The notes below the pieces were generated by a model that saw only the letters and a program-made list of their open reading frames with translations, was not told the origin of the DNA and searched no databases. Below, in pieces: positions 1 to 6,112 of a DNA stretch of 6,652 nucleotides. The stretch spans positions 1 to 6,652 of the forward strand of contig JANQKH010000183.1 in assembly GCA_028281215.1 (NCBI GenBank). Reading direction: 5' to 3'. Source of the stretch: Phycisphaeraceae bacterium (GTDB lineage Bacteria > Planctomycetota > Phycisphaerae > Phycisphaerales > Phycisphaeraceae). Each line of letters opens with the position of its first letter. Within the stretch, counting starts at the first letter, position 1. Both the position numbers and the translations under genes were made by a program.

Positions 1-96
1 GTCCACTGGTGGCGCGGACAATGCACTGCCTACGGCGAAGGTGCCGACAACGCACGCGAATAGTTGGGACGCAAAATTTTTTTGCTTGGCAAGCAT
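1..96 (-). CDS. Exported protein, N-terminal fragment (runs off left edge)
   Basis: On the minus strand an open frame runs from ATG at 96-94 to the window edge, 32 codons without a stop. It begins MLAKQKNFASQL and continues FACVVGTFAVGSALSA then PPVD. That is a basic N-terminus, a hydrophobic core and a small-residue ALSA site, so a Sec signal peptide is the best reading, with cleavage near residue 28. The start at 96 is chosen because GAAGGG lies 8 nt upstream. In-frame ATGs at 126 and 195 are possible but I see no comparable ribosome site before 126 and did not find one for 195. The mature part is outside the window, so the function cannot be stated. The gene is divergent from the XylR-type regulator at 331, which makes it a candidate target of that regulator (inference). 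The plus-strand frame over the same bases, opening with TTG at 64, is treated as antisense noise. Confidence 0.6.
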   Translation of the reverse strand, partial: MLAKQKNFASQLFACVVGTFAVGSALSAPPVD

Positions 97-330
97 GGCC
101 TTGACCCTTCGATCAAACAAGTTCATCGAATATCGACGTTGATTGATGCTATCGCGAAATTGACTGATTGCCTTGTGCCATTGCGCGTTGTGCATGTGAA
201 ATTTTACCCCATGGAAAAAGTGGCGACATTCGCTGAATTGCGGATGTATGATACAGATGGCGTTAAGGGCGGGGGAGAATCTGTTTATGTCATCTGTGAA
301 ATATTACGTTCGATCAATCGGGGCAGCACT
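97..330. promoter_or_regulatory. Divergent intergenic region with two TGTGAAATWTTAC copies
   Basis: This 234-nt stretch lies between the start of the minus-strand exported protein and the start of the XylR-type regulator, so it should carry promoters for both. TGTGAAATTTTAC at 195-207 and TGTGAAATATTAC at 295-307 are the same 13-mer with one difference, in the same orientation and exactly 100 nt apart. XylR and other AraC-type proteins bind direct repeats, so these are candidate operator half-sites (inference). The second copy ends 23 nt before the regulator start, where a bound protein could autoregulate. No convincing -35/-10 pair was picked out. The region is also open on the plus strand from TTG at 64, but nothing in that translation resembles a XylR N-terminus. 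Confidence 0.45.
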
Positions 331-1497
331 ATGGGCGAACCTGCCGAACCGAGGCGACGTGTAGCGTTGATAATTGAGACGTCCAACGAATATGCGCGGG
401 GTATCCTGCACGGTATTCGTGAATACGTGCGCGAACATGAGCCGTGGGCATTTTCACTCGGCGAACACCGGCGTGGTGAACCTCCCGATTGGTTAGCACG
501 ATGGCAAGGTGATGGCATCATTGCCCGAATCGAAAACGATCAGATTGCCAACGCAATTGCTCGGTCGAAGTTGCCTACCGTTGATGTCAGTGCGGCCCGT
601 CGCATTCCCCAGTTACCATGGGTTGAAACCGACAACGAAGCGATCGCGCGTGTTGCTTTTGATCATCTGCTTGAACGCGGTTACGAGCACTTTGCGTTTG
701 TCGGCGCGCCACCTTTTCAATGGTCGGTTGAACGGGAAGAGTGGTTCAAGCGACTGGCCAGGAAGAGTGGGCACGAATGCCACATCATGCCGAAAACCAA
801 CGATGTCCACGACGCACCATCAGGAAGAGAAAGATTAAATCGGTTGGCCAAATGGATAAGTAAATTACCGAAACCAATTGGCCTGCTCGCGGCTTATGAC
901 ATCATGGCGCATGAAGTAATCGACGCCTGTCGTAGTGTGAACATCGCAATCCCGGAGGAGGTGGCCATCGTGGGCGTAGACAATGACGAGTTGCTTTGCG
1001 ATCTTTGTGATCCACCTCTGACTAGCATTGCATTGGACACAGATCAAACCGGCTATCGCGCCGCGGAATTGCTAGATCAAATGATGTGTGGCAACGTAGT
1101 GCCAGGTGAACCGCACTTGTTCAAACCCATCGGGATTGTTCCTCGCCAATCGACGGATTCATTGGCAATGTCCGATCCCGAGGTAGTTAAAGCAGTCCAA
1201 TACATCCGTCTCCATGCCTGTGAGGGCATTTCGGTTACCGATCTATTGGAGCAAGTGTCGACTTCTCGCCGCGTGTTCGAACAGCGTTTTCGAGAGCAGG
1301 TCGGAAAAACGGCTCATCAACTAATTGTGCAAACAAGACTTGATCGTGTGAAGGAAATGCTGATCAATACCGACTTGCCTCTAGCTGATATCGCACATCG
1401 TTGCGGTTTCAGCCATCAGGAATACATGAGTGTGGTATTTAAGAAGATTATGGGGTTGCCACCAAGCGAGTATCGAGTTCGGCATCAATCAGGTTGA
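331..1497 (+). CDS. xylR: XylR-family transcriptional regulator (periplasmic-binding-like sensor + AraC HTH)
   Basis: This 388-residue protein matches E. coli XylR (about 390 residues) along its whole length. Residues 10-275 form a LacI/ribose-binding-like sugar-sensing domain: VALIIETSNEYARGILHGIR at the start, GDGIIARIEND (60-70), ETDNEAIA (99-106), GLLAAYD (184-190), AIVGVDNDELLCDL (212-225), TSIALDTDQTGYRAA (231-245) and the linker PRQSTD (271-276). Residues 285-384 are an AraC/XylS double helix-turn-helix, with YIRLHACEGISV (291-302), SRRVFEQRF (312-320) and LADIAHRCGFSHQEYMSVVF (351-370) ending PPSEYR. In E. coli this type activates xylose genes when xylose is bound; planctomycete genomes usually carry several paralogues, so the ligand here is unknown and the symbol is a family label. 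The ATG at 331 is chosen because the homology begins there and GGGG lies 7 nt upstream; the frame stays open to TTG at 64, but that extension has no family match. It is convergent with the pseudopilin gene at 1588. Confidence 0.9.
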   Translation: MGEPAEPRRRVALIIETSNEYARGILHGIREYVREHEPWAFSLGEHRRGEPPDWLARWQGDGIIARIENDQIANAIARSKLPTVDVSAARRIPQLPWVETDNEAIARVAFDHLLERGYEHFAFVGAPPFQWSVEREEWFKRLARKSGHECHIMPKTNDVHDAPSGRERLNRLAKWISKLPKPIGLLAAYDIMAHEVIDACRSVNIAIPEEVAIVGVDNDELLCDLCDPPLTSIALDTDQTGYRAAELLDQMMCGNVVPGEPHLFKPIGIVPRQSTDSLAMSDPEVVKAVQYIRLHACEGISVTDLLEQVSTSRRVFEQRFREQVGKTAHQLIVQTRLDRVKEMLINTDLPLADIAHRCGFSHQEYMSVVFKKIMGLPPSEYRVRHQSG

Positions 1498-1587
1498 ATC
1501 GAGATCGATGCGCGCCGAGGATTGTGTATTCCCCGATTGGAGGCCTGCCAGTGATTCAAAAGGTGAGTACAGTTTTTTCTTCGCCAA

Positions 1588-2283
1588 TCAGAACCAATGT
1601 TCCGGTTGCATGAACTGGAGACCCATCTCCGCGAAATCTCGCCATTGAATGTGGTTATCGAGAAAAAGCATATTGCCGCCGCGCGGTTCCGAGGTCGCTG
1701 AATTGAGATGGGCCGAGTAGTGCGGTTTTTCCCAACCACCACGAATAGAAGTGAAATCCCCACTAGCCGAAATAATAGCATCAGAAACAAGCGGCGATTT
1801 GCTGGGATCGCTACCAGATCGAGTATTCCTTAACCATCTGCCACCACCGAAGAAGCCGGGAGATAAAGCCATGGGACCGCTGTAACGTTTGATCATAAAG
1901 AAATAACCGGTGACACGAAAGTCTGGATTGAAGTTCCACAAGGTTTCGACACTCTGCTCTGTATTCGAAGGACAATAGAAAAAGTCAATTTTTCCTCCAC
2001 CGCGAGTGGCAATTTCATCTGTCGCTTCGAATGTCATGTCCCACATCCAATTACCATTGTATGAATCGTGGACAGGAAACTTTGAGACGTTATCTGTAGC
2101 GTACGAAAACAATCCAACACCGAGCTGACGGTGGTTGTTCTGGCAAATTGTTTGTTCCGCTATGTCACGGCTACGGCTCATCGCTGGAAGCAATAATGAA
2201 ATCAGAACCACGATGAGTGAAACAACCACAAGCAATTCTACGAGAGTAAACGCGGATTGTCGGCGGCGTACATGGCGATTCAT
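1588..2283 (-). CDS. Pseudopilin-like protein, prepilin-type cleavage/methylation N-terminus
   Basis: A 231-residue protein starting MNRHVRRRQSA followed by FTLVELLVVVSLIVVLISLL, the type IV/type II-secretion prepilin signature. Cleavage is expected after A11, with the conserved Glu at mature position 5 (E16), and residues 12-33 form the membrane-spanning helix. The next segment, CQNNHRQLGVGLFSYATDN (48-66), and FYCPS (102-106) match the large planctomycete/verrucomicrobial family of secreted pseudopilin-like proteins with an H-X9-DG type C-terminus. Here the C-terminal element is HLNSATSEPRGGNMLFLDN (192-210), with DN in place of the usual DG. Residue -1 is Ala rather than the classical Gly. 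The ATG at 2283 is preferred because GAGTGAG lies 7 nt upstream; a GTG at 2295 in the same frame would add four residues but has no ribosome site. The role is unknown: probably an envelope-anchored protein, not necessarily a pilus subunit. It is divergent from the PEP-CTERM gene at 2689. Confidence 0.88.
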   Translation of the reverse strand: MNRHVRRRQSAFTLVELLVVVSLIVVLISLLLPAMSRSRDIAEQTICQNNHRQLGVGLFSYATDNVSKFPVHDSYNGNWMWDMTFEATDEIATRGGGKIDFFYCPSNTEQSVETLWNFNPDFRVTGYFFMIKRYSGPMALSPGFFGGGRWLRNTRSGSDPSKSPLVSDAIISASGDFTSIRGGWEKPHYSAHLNSATSEPRGGNMLFLDNHIQWRDFAEMGLQFMQPEHWF

Positions 2284-2688
2284 GGCAATGCTCACTCGAA
2301 AAAGAGAACTTGATTGACATGTTTATTTTGCCGCCGCACTTCACATTGTCTATGAACATCTTCATCCGACGCATGTGAAATTTCTCCAACGAGGTATGGA
2401 GAAAAAGACACTTTGAATCAGGCCAAAAACGATACGAGGTCAGGTGTTAGCAGGAAACATAGATTCCACTAAATGGGTCCGCTTCAATCTGAGGAAGGCA
2501 TCGGGTGGTGAAAAATCACAGGCCGAGAGCAAAAGAGCTCATGGTGTGGGCTAGGTCGCGTGGTACATTTACAGCAGTAACAAGAAGGTCTACGGCTGCT
2601 CTTGGGATGTATTTGGAGTGAGGGCCATTTCGACCAGTTCAATAGATAAACCGTCTGAAATTAAGGGTTCACAACAAAGGAGATATTC
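2284..2688. promoter_or_regulatory. Divergent intergenic region between pseudopilin and PEP-CTERM genes
   Basis: This 405-nt gap should hold promoters for both divergent genes. It contains a nested dyad at 2340-2379: outer arms TTCACAT (2340-2346) and ATGTGAA (2373-2379), inner arms ATGAA (2352-2356) and TTCAT (2361-2365) around a CATC loop. The right arm is part of GCATGTGAAATTT (2371-2383), a 13-mer also present at 192-204 in the XylR divergent region. A short GTGA-AAAA-TCAC palindrome lies at 2508-2519. No protein gene is supported: reading frames are broken by stops and none has a recognised domain or convincing ribosome site. No clear sigma-70 promoter was identified, and the stretch 2384-2660 otherwise shows nothing I can name. 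Confidence 0.4.
2677..2682 (+). promoter_or_regulatory. Shine-Dalgarno site of the PEP-CTERM gene
   Basis: AAGGAG lies 6 nt before the ATG at 2689. It is the best ribosome binding site in the window and fixes this start, suggesting good translation. Confidence 0.8.
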
Positions 2689-4227
2689 ATGATCTTTCAA
2701 CGAAGTATCATTGGCACATCATTGGCAACGTTGATTCTAATAACGCTGGCGACCCAATCGAGAGCGGCATTGGTTCACCGCTACAGTTTCAATGATGCGA
2801 GCGATTCCATCGGCGGAGCAACCGCCAACTTGTTCGGCGGCGCTGTCCTTTCTGGCGGCGCATTGGACCTCACAGCGAATGGTCCGGCGACACCCAGCAG
2901 CAATCCCGGTGTCTCATTCGCCGATCTACCAATTGGCGGTACGATTGCAGGCCTGTCAGATGCTTCCTTTGAAGCTTTTATCACCTACAACGGCGGCAAC
3001 GACTGGCAGCGAACATTCGACTTCAATGACAATACCACCAATAACTACATCTTTCACACACCCAAAGCTGGCCTCGGCGGATCTCCGTCCGTTTTTGAGA
3101 CGAAGCTCAACCCTGGCCCTGGTGTTCAACGAATCCAATCAGGCCAGTTACCGGATAACGGATCGCTCCAGCATGTGGTCGGCGTGATTGACCAGACGAA
3201 CAACGAAGCGAGGTATTACGTCAACGGCGTAAGGGTCGCAACAGACACCGACTTGAATGGATTCACAGTCTCAGGACTTGGCAACACTGCCAACAATTGG
3301 CTGGGCCGTTCCATTTTCGGCGGTGACGCTGGTTTCAACGGAACGATTGACGAGTTCCGTGTCTATAACGAAGCGTTGAGTGATTCGGCCGTCGCTGCTA
3401 ATTCACTTGCTGGTCCAGATGCGCTGGCCAACTCAATTCCATTGCCTGTCACGCCAGAGCATCGATACAGTTTTAATGGCGACCTCACCGACAGTGTTGG
3501 TGGTGCGAACGGCGTACTTATCAATGGTAACGGCGGTGCAGGTTTTTCAGGCGGCCTACTCAATCTCAACAATCCGATCGGCATTGCTTCGGGCGGGACC
3601 AATGGAAATTACATCGAATTGCCAACGAGCGTTATCGCTGGCCGCTCGGAAGTTACTATCGAAGGCTGGGGGCGCTTCGACAACGAGGGATCAAATTGGG
3701 TGCGCATCTTTGATTTCGGCGATCAAACCAGCGGAAATGACCTTGGGCGCCAATACATCTTTCTGACCCCACATTCGGGGCCCAATGACACCCGCTTGGG
3801 TATTGCCAATCCAGCTGGCGATGCCCCAGGATTCACTGACGAGACGCCATTGATTATTGGAGGCCTACCTCTTGATCAAAACACCCCCGTTCACTTCGCC
3901 GCGGTTATCAATGATGCGGCAGACACAGCGGCTTTGTATATAAACGGAGTACTGGCGCTAGAGATCGCCAATTTTCGAGACATTGCTCCACTGAATTATG
4001 CAAATGCTTGGTTAGGCCGCGCTCTCTACGATGGTGATCACTACCTGAGCGGTTCGTACGATGAGTTTCGAATCTATGGACAGGCACTGACTGCCGATCA
4101 AGTTTTCGATAGTTTCCTCGCGGGTCCAGATGCCGCCGCAGCCACTGTGCCTGAGCCCACGACTGGCCTTTTGATCCTGCTTTGCTCGGCTGGGTTGATA
4201 CGTCGACGACGATCCAATCCCAACTGA
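2689..4227 (+). CDS. Exported PEP-CTERM protein with two tandem LamG-like domains
   Basis: A 512-residue protein. Residues 1-26 are a Sec signal peptide (hydrophobic core SLATLILITLAT, cleavage near SRA|A). Two concanavalin A/LamG-type jelly-roll domains follow, at about 28-242 and 257-480. They share RYSFN (31/259), RTFDFND versus RIFDFGD (108/339), YYVNGV versus LYINGV (176/416), WLGR (204/441), DEFRVYNEAL versus DEFRIYGQAL (221/458) and LAGPDA (240/477), so the gene holds an internal duplication with a period of about 228-237 residues. The C-terminus is a PEP-CTERM sorting signal: VPEP (487-490), a short hydrophobic helix and RRRR (505-508). Family knowledge: exosortase recognises such tails and the proteins end up at the cell surface or in extracellular matrix; LamG folds commonly bind glycans or proteins. 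No catalytic residues are evident, so binding or structure is more likely than enzymatic work. No exosortase gene is in the window. It has its own terminator at 4265. Confidence 0.9.
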   Translation: MIFQRSIIGTSLATLILITLATQSRAALVHRYSFNDASDSIGGATANLFGGAVLSGGALDLTANGPATPSSNPGVSFADLPIGGTIAGLSDASFEAFITYNGGNDWQRTFDFNDNTTNNYIFHTPKAGLGGSPSVFETKLNPGPGVQRIQSGQLPDNGSLQHVVGVIDQTNNEARYYVNGVRVATDTDLNGFTVSGLGNTANNWLGRSIFGGDAGFNGTIDEFRVYNEALSDSAVAANSLAGPDALANSIPLPVTPEHRYSFNGDLTDSVGGANGVLINGNGGAGFSGGLLNLNNPIGIASGGTNGNYIELPTSVIAGRSEVTIEGWGRFDNEGSNWVRIFDFGDQTSGNDLGRQYIFLTPHSGPNDTRLGIANPAGDAPGFTDETPLIIGGLPLDQNTPVHFAAVINDAADTAALYINGVLALEIANFRDIAPLNYANAWLGRALYDGDHYLSGSYDEFRIYGQALTADQVFDSFLAGPDAAAATVPEPTTGLLILLCSAGLIRRRRSNPN

Positions 4228-4264
4228 ACCGTCGAAAACAAACTAAAAAGAAATAGCCACCGCC

Positions 4265-4297
4265 GTACCGTTCGATGACCTCGAACGGTACTTTATT
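4265..4297 (+). terminator. Rho-independent terminator after the PEP-CTERM gene
   Basis: A perfect 11-bp stem, GTACCGTTCGA (4265-4275) pairing with TCGAACGGTAC (4281-4291), closes a 5-nt loop TGACC and is followed directly by TTTATT. It begins 38 nt after the stop codon at 4227. The T-tract is short but the stem is strong and uninterrupted. Confidence 0.85.
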
Positions 4298-4556
4298 AGC
4301 AATAGGCAATGGATTCCCAATGGCCGACCTCATCCCCAATCGCCATCTTGAGGGTTGCGGTGGTCACCGCGCGGAACGTGTTGGGAAATGGCTTTTGAAT
4401 GGGAATCACTAAACCGCCGTACGCCGACCTGCTTTCCCTGCACGAAAAAGCACAAGTTCGGTCTGCTTTGCGTTATGATAGTTGGACTGTTGTGTTCAGA
4501 TAGATGGAACACTTTTCCACACATGACAAATCAACCCGCAAATGTGAGACCTCGCA
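4298..4556 (+). promoter_or_regulatory. Upstream region of the DUF1080 gene
   Basis: Together with 4228-4297 this makes a 329-nt gap without a gene. A possible -10 box TATGAT lies at 4474-4479, but no good -35 hexamer sits 16-18 nt upstream, so the promoter is only tentative. GATTCCCA (4312-4319) and TGGGAATC (4400-4407) are an 8-bp inverted pair 80 nt apart, which could be chance. Minus-strand open frames across this stretch show no recognisable domain. Nothing else is seen. Confidence 0.3.
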
Positions 4557-5354
4557 ATGAAATCCATGAAGATTGGAAGTGTATTGGCCGCCTTAACACT
4601 GTTTGTGTGCATCGGCTCAACCATCGCCGCACCGAAGAAAGTGCGCCCTGAAGACAAACCTGGATACGACAAGACCAAAGATCTCGGTGTCAAAGCGCCC
4701 AAAGGCGCGGACATCCTGTTCGACGGCACGCAAGAGTCGGTCGACAAAAACTGGGAAATGTGGCCGAAAGCGGACATGAAAATCACTTGGTCGCTCGTCA
4801 AGAGCCCCACCGACGACACCAAGGTCCTCATGACCAACGGCGGCAAACGATGGGGCACGCACGATCTGGTCACCAAGAAGAAATACCAGGACTTTGAAGG
4901 CCACGTCGAGTTCGTGCTGATGGGCAAGCGCGGCGACAACAAAGCCGAAGGCTACACCAACAGTGGCGTCTATCTGCAAAACCGCTACGAGATTCAAATC
5001 GAATCGCCCAAAGGCAAGAACATCGCTGATCCGTACAACTGGAAGATCGGGCCGCACGGCATCGCCGCGTTCTGCATGGATCGCGTGCCGGACACCAACG
5101 TATGGCGACCCAACGGTGAATGGCATTCGTTCCACTTCATCTTCAAAGCTGCCAAGTGGAAAGAGGGCAAGGTCGTCGAACCCGCGCGTGCCACCGTCTG
5201 GTGGAACGGCGTGAAGGTCCATAACAACGCCGTCATCAAGAAGATCAACGGCGGCATTAAACCCGGCCCCGAACCGGGCGGTCTGAAACTTCAGGAACAC
5301 GGTCAGGACGTACGCTTTCGAAACGTCTGGGTCCGTGAGATGAAGGGTAAGTAA
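4557..5354 (+). CDS. Exported DUF1080 / 3-keto-disaccharide hydrolase domain protein
   Basis: A 265-residue protein. Residues 1-25 are a Sec signal peptide (MKSMKIGSVLAALTLFVCIG then STIAA, cleavage before PKK). The rest is a single DUF1080 domain (PF06439, LamG-like beta-jelly-roll, now named 3-keto-disaccharide hydrolase). Hallmarks are ADILFDGTQ (51-59), YQDFEGHVEFVL (110-121), the central NSGVYLQNRYEIQI (135-148), NGEWHSFHFIF (186-196), ATVWWNGVKVHNN (212-224) and the C-terminal GGLKLQEHGQDVRFRNVWVR (241-260). In characterised relatives the domain cleaves 3-keto-glycosides made by Gfo/Idh/MocA oxidation; no such oxidoreductase is visible nearby, so substrate and activity are inferred from the family only. 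It is probably periplasmic. The ATG at 4557 is taken as start; ATG at 4566 is nearly as good, since only a weak TGAGA precedes the first. The gene appears to be transcribed alone, between a terminator at 4265 and a stem-loop at 5461. A 275-codon antisense frame overlaps it and is not considered real. Confidence 0.9.
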   Translation: MKSMKIGSVLAALTLFVCIGSTIAAPKKVRPEDKPGYDKTKDLGVKAPKGADILFDGTQESVDKNWEMWPKADMKITWSLVKSPTDDTKVLMTNGGKRWGTHDLVTKKKYQDFEGHVEFVLMGKRGDNKAEGYTNSGVYLQNRYEIQIESPKGKNIADPYNWKIGPHGIAAFCMDRVPDTNVWRPNGEWHSFHFIFKAAKWKEGKVVEPARATVWWNGVKVHNNAVIKKINGGIKPGPEPGGLKLQEHGQDVRFRNVWVREMKGK

Positions 5355-5460
5355 ACCTGGCTCCGCGTCGCTTGGCGATGGGCCAATGCAGGAATCACGT
5401 TTGCCGACCTGATTCATACTGCGCGGGGAATTACCGTAAATCACTATTTAACAACAGCTT

Positions 5461-5492
5461 GACGACCATTGGCGTTCGTAACAATGGTCGTT
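5461..5492 (+). terminator. Stem-loop, possible terminator of the DUF1080 gene
   Basis: ACGACCATTG (5462-5471) pairs perfectly with CAATGGTCGT (5482-5491), extended by one G-U pair, around a 10-nt loop. It stands 107 nt after the stop at 5354. The stem is followed by TTATCTG, not a proper T-run, so it may be a weak terminator, a 3' end-protecting hairpin or a regulatory dyad upstream of the MarR gene. Confidence 0.5.
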
Positions 5493-5503
5493 ATCTGATG
5501 CAA

Positions 5504-5529
5504 TGCATATTGCTTTGAAATATGCAATA
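5504..5529. promoter_or_regulatory. Overlapping palindromes upstream of marR-type gene
   Basis: TGCATATT (5504-5511) and AATATGCA (5519-5526) are perfect 8-bp inverted arms with a 7-nt spacer. Overlapping them, TATTGC (5508-5513) and GCAATA (5524-5529) are inverted arms with a 10-nt spacer. ATGCAAT also occurs as a direct repeat at 5498-5504 and 5522-5528. Such AT-rich dyads about 60-90 nt before a regulator start fit an operator, either a second MarR site or one for another factor. Function is inferred only from position and symmetry. Confidence 0.4.
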
Positions 5530-5546
5530 ACCTTCTAGCCAGCACG

Positions 5547-5566
5547 TTAGTTTGGTACCATACTAA
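5547..5566. promoter_or_regulatory. Candidate MarR operator, 20-bp near-perfect palindrome
   Basis: TTAGTTTGGTACCATACTAA pairs with its reverse complement at nine of ten symmetric positions, failing only at one T/T pair. It ends 24 nt before the MarR-type ATG at 5591. Length, symmetry and the TTAGT...ACTAA ends resemble operators of MarR-family dimers, which usually repress their own promoters. TACTAA (5561-5566) could double as a -10 box, so binding would block RNA polymerase. Binding by this particular protein is inference. Confidence 0.6.
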
Positions 5567-5590
5567 TTTAAGGCCAACCCGGAGTCACTT

Positions 5591-6085
5591 ATGCCCGATC
5601 GGTCAACAACCTGCCCTACTTCCCGTGACACCAACGTGTCGGTGGCTTCGGACCCCGATGTCAGTTTCCTCCTGTTGCGCGCGTTTTATGACCTGCGCGG
5701 CACATTAGAACGGTTGCTCATCGAACACGATCTTGACCAGGAAATTCAACCGGGCATGGGACCGATTCTCTATGCCTTGTACGAACAGGATGGGGGCACG
5801 ATCCGTGATCTGGGTGAGCGGGTTCGATTGGCGAAGTCGACACTGACCAACACACTCAAGCGGATGGAACGCACCGGTTTGGTTCAACTGCAATCCTGTC
5901 CAGACGACGGCCGGGCGATACGTGTACACCTGACGCGTCGGGGCCGTGCGTTGGAAACAGAAATGAACGCGTTGCGCAATGACGTTCAGCGCACGCTGCA
6001 TGGCGATATGAATGACCGGGATCTGAAGCAGATCAAGTCACTGCTTCATCGCGTCATTGATTCAATGGAACGTCGCCGAGATTGA
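5591..6085 (+). CDS. MarR-family transcriptional regulator
   Basis: A 164-residue protein of normal MarR size with about 20 extra, probably disordered N-terminal residues. Residues 23-50 (VSFLLLRAFYDLRGTLERLL and onward) form the first dimerisation helix. The winged helix-turn-helix covers about 54-118: GMGPILYALYEQDGGTIRDL, the recognition helix AKSTLTNTLKRMERTGLV (81-98), and the wing DDGRAIRVHLTRRGRAL (105-121). Residues 122-162 give the C-terminal dimerisation helices. MarR dimers typically repress their own operon and release DNA on binding a small phenolic or other ligand, or on oxidation; C8 and C103 are the only cysteines, so redox sensing like OhrR has no direct support. GGAG at 5581-5584, 6 nt before ATG, supports the start. 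The next gene, a cytochrome c-domain protein, starts 27 nt after the stop, suggesting one operon. The 20-bp palindrome at 5547 is the likely operator. Regulated function and ligand are unknown. Confidence 0.9.
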   Translation: MPDRSTTCPTSRDTNVSVASDPDVSFLLLRAFYDLRGTLERLLIEHDLDQEIQPGMGPILYALYEQDGGTIRDLGERVRLAKSTLTNTLKRMERTGLVQLQSCPDDGRAIRVHLTRRGRALETEMNALRNDVQRTLHGDMNDRDLKQIKSLLHRVIDSMERRRD

Positions 6086-6112
6086 AACCTATGACCTGCA
6101 ATCAGGTGCCCC

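Noticed and set aside
64..330. N-terminal extension of the XylR frame from a TTG codon
   Set aside because: No match to the XylR family, no ribosome site, and it lies antisense to a signal peptide; the family homology begins at the ATG at 331.
2171..2389. 72-codon minus-strand frame upstream of and overlapping the pseudopilin
   Set aside because: It overlaps the FTLVE coding region in another frame and has no family resemblance; the dyad and shared 13-mer suggest regulatory DNA instead.
2508..2519. GTGA-N4-TCAC resembling a CRP half-site pair
   Set aside because: The spacer is 4 nt instead of the usual 6 and the arms do not extend; too short to support a CRP-type site.
2474..2687. Plus-strand frame with few stops in the gap before the PEP-CTERM gene, possibly a gene remnant
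   Set aside because: It is broken by TAG at 2552, has no start with a ribosome site, and no recognisable motif beyond chance.
4312..4407. 8-bp inverted pair GATTCCCA/TGGGAATC
   Set aside because: Arms are 80 nt apart and short, which is expected by chance in a window of this size.
3908..4524. Minus-strand frames (143 and 64 codons) covering the terminator and the DUF1080 upstream region
   Set aside because: They overlap the PEP-CTERM C-terminus and the terminator hairpin, with no domain or ribosome site.
4617..5444. 275-codon minus-strand frame across the DUF1080 gene
   Set aside because: It is antisense to a clearly recognised domain protein; its length follows from the codon bias of the real gene and it shows no domain.
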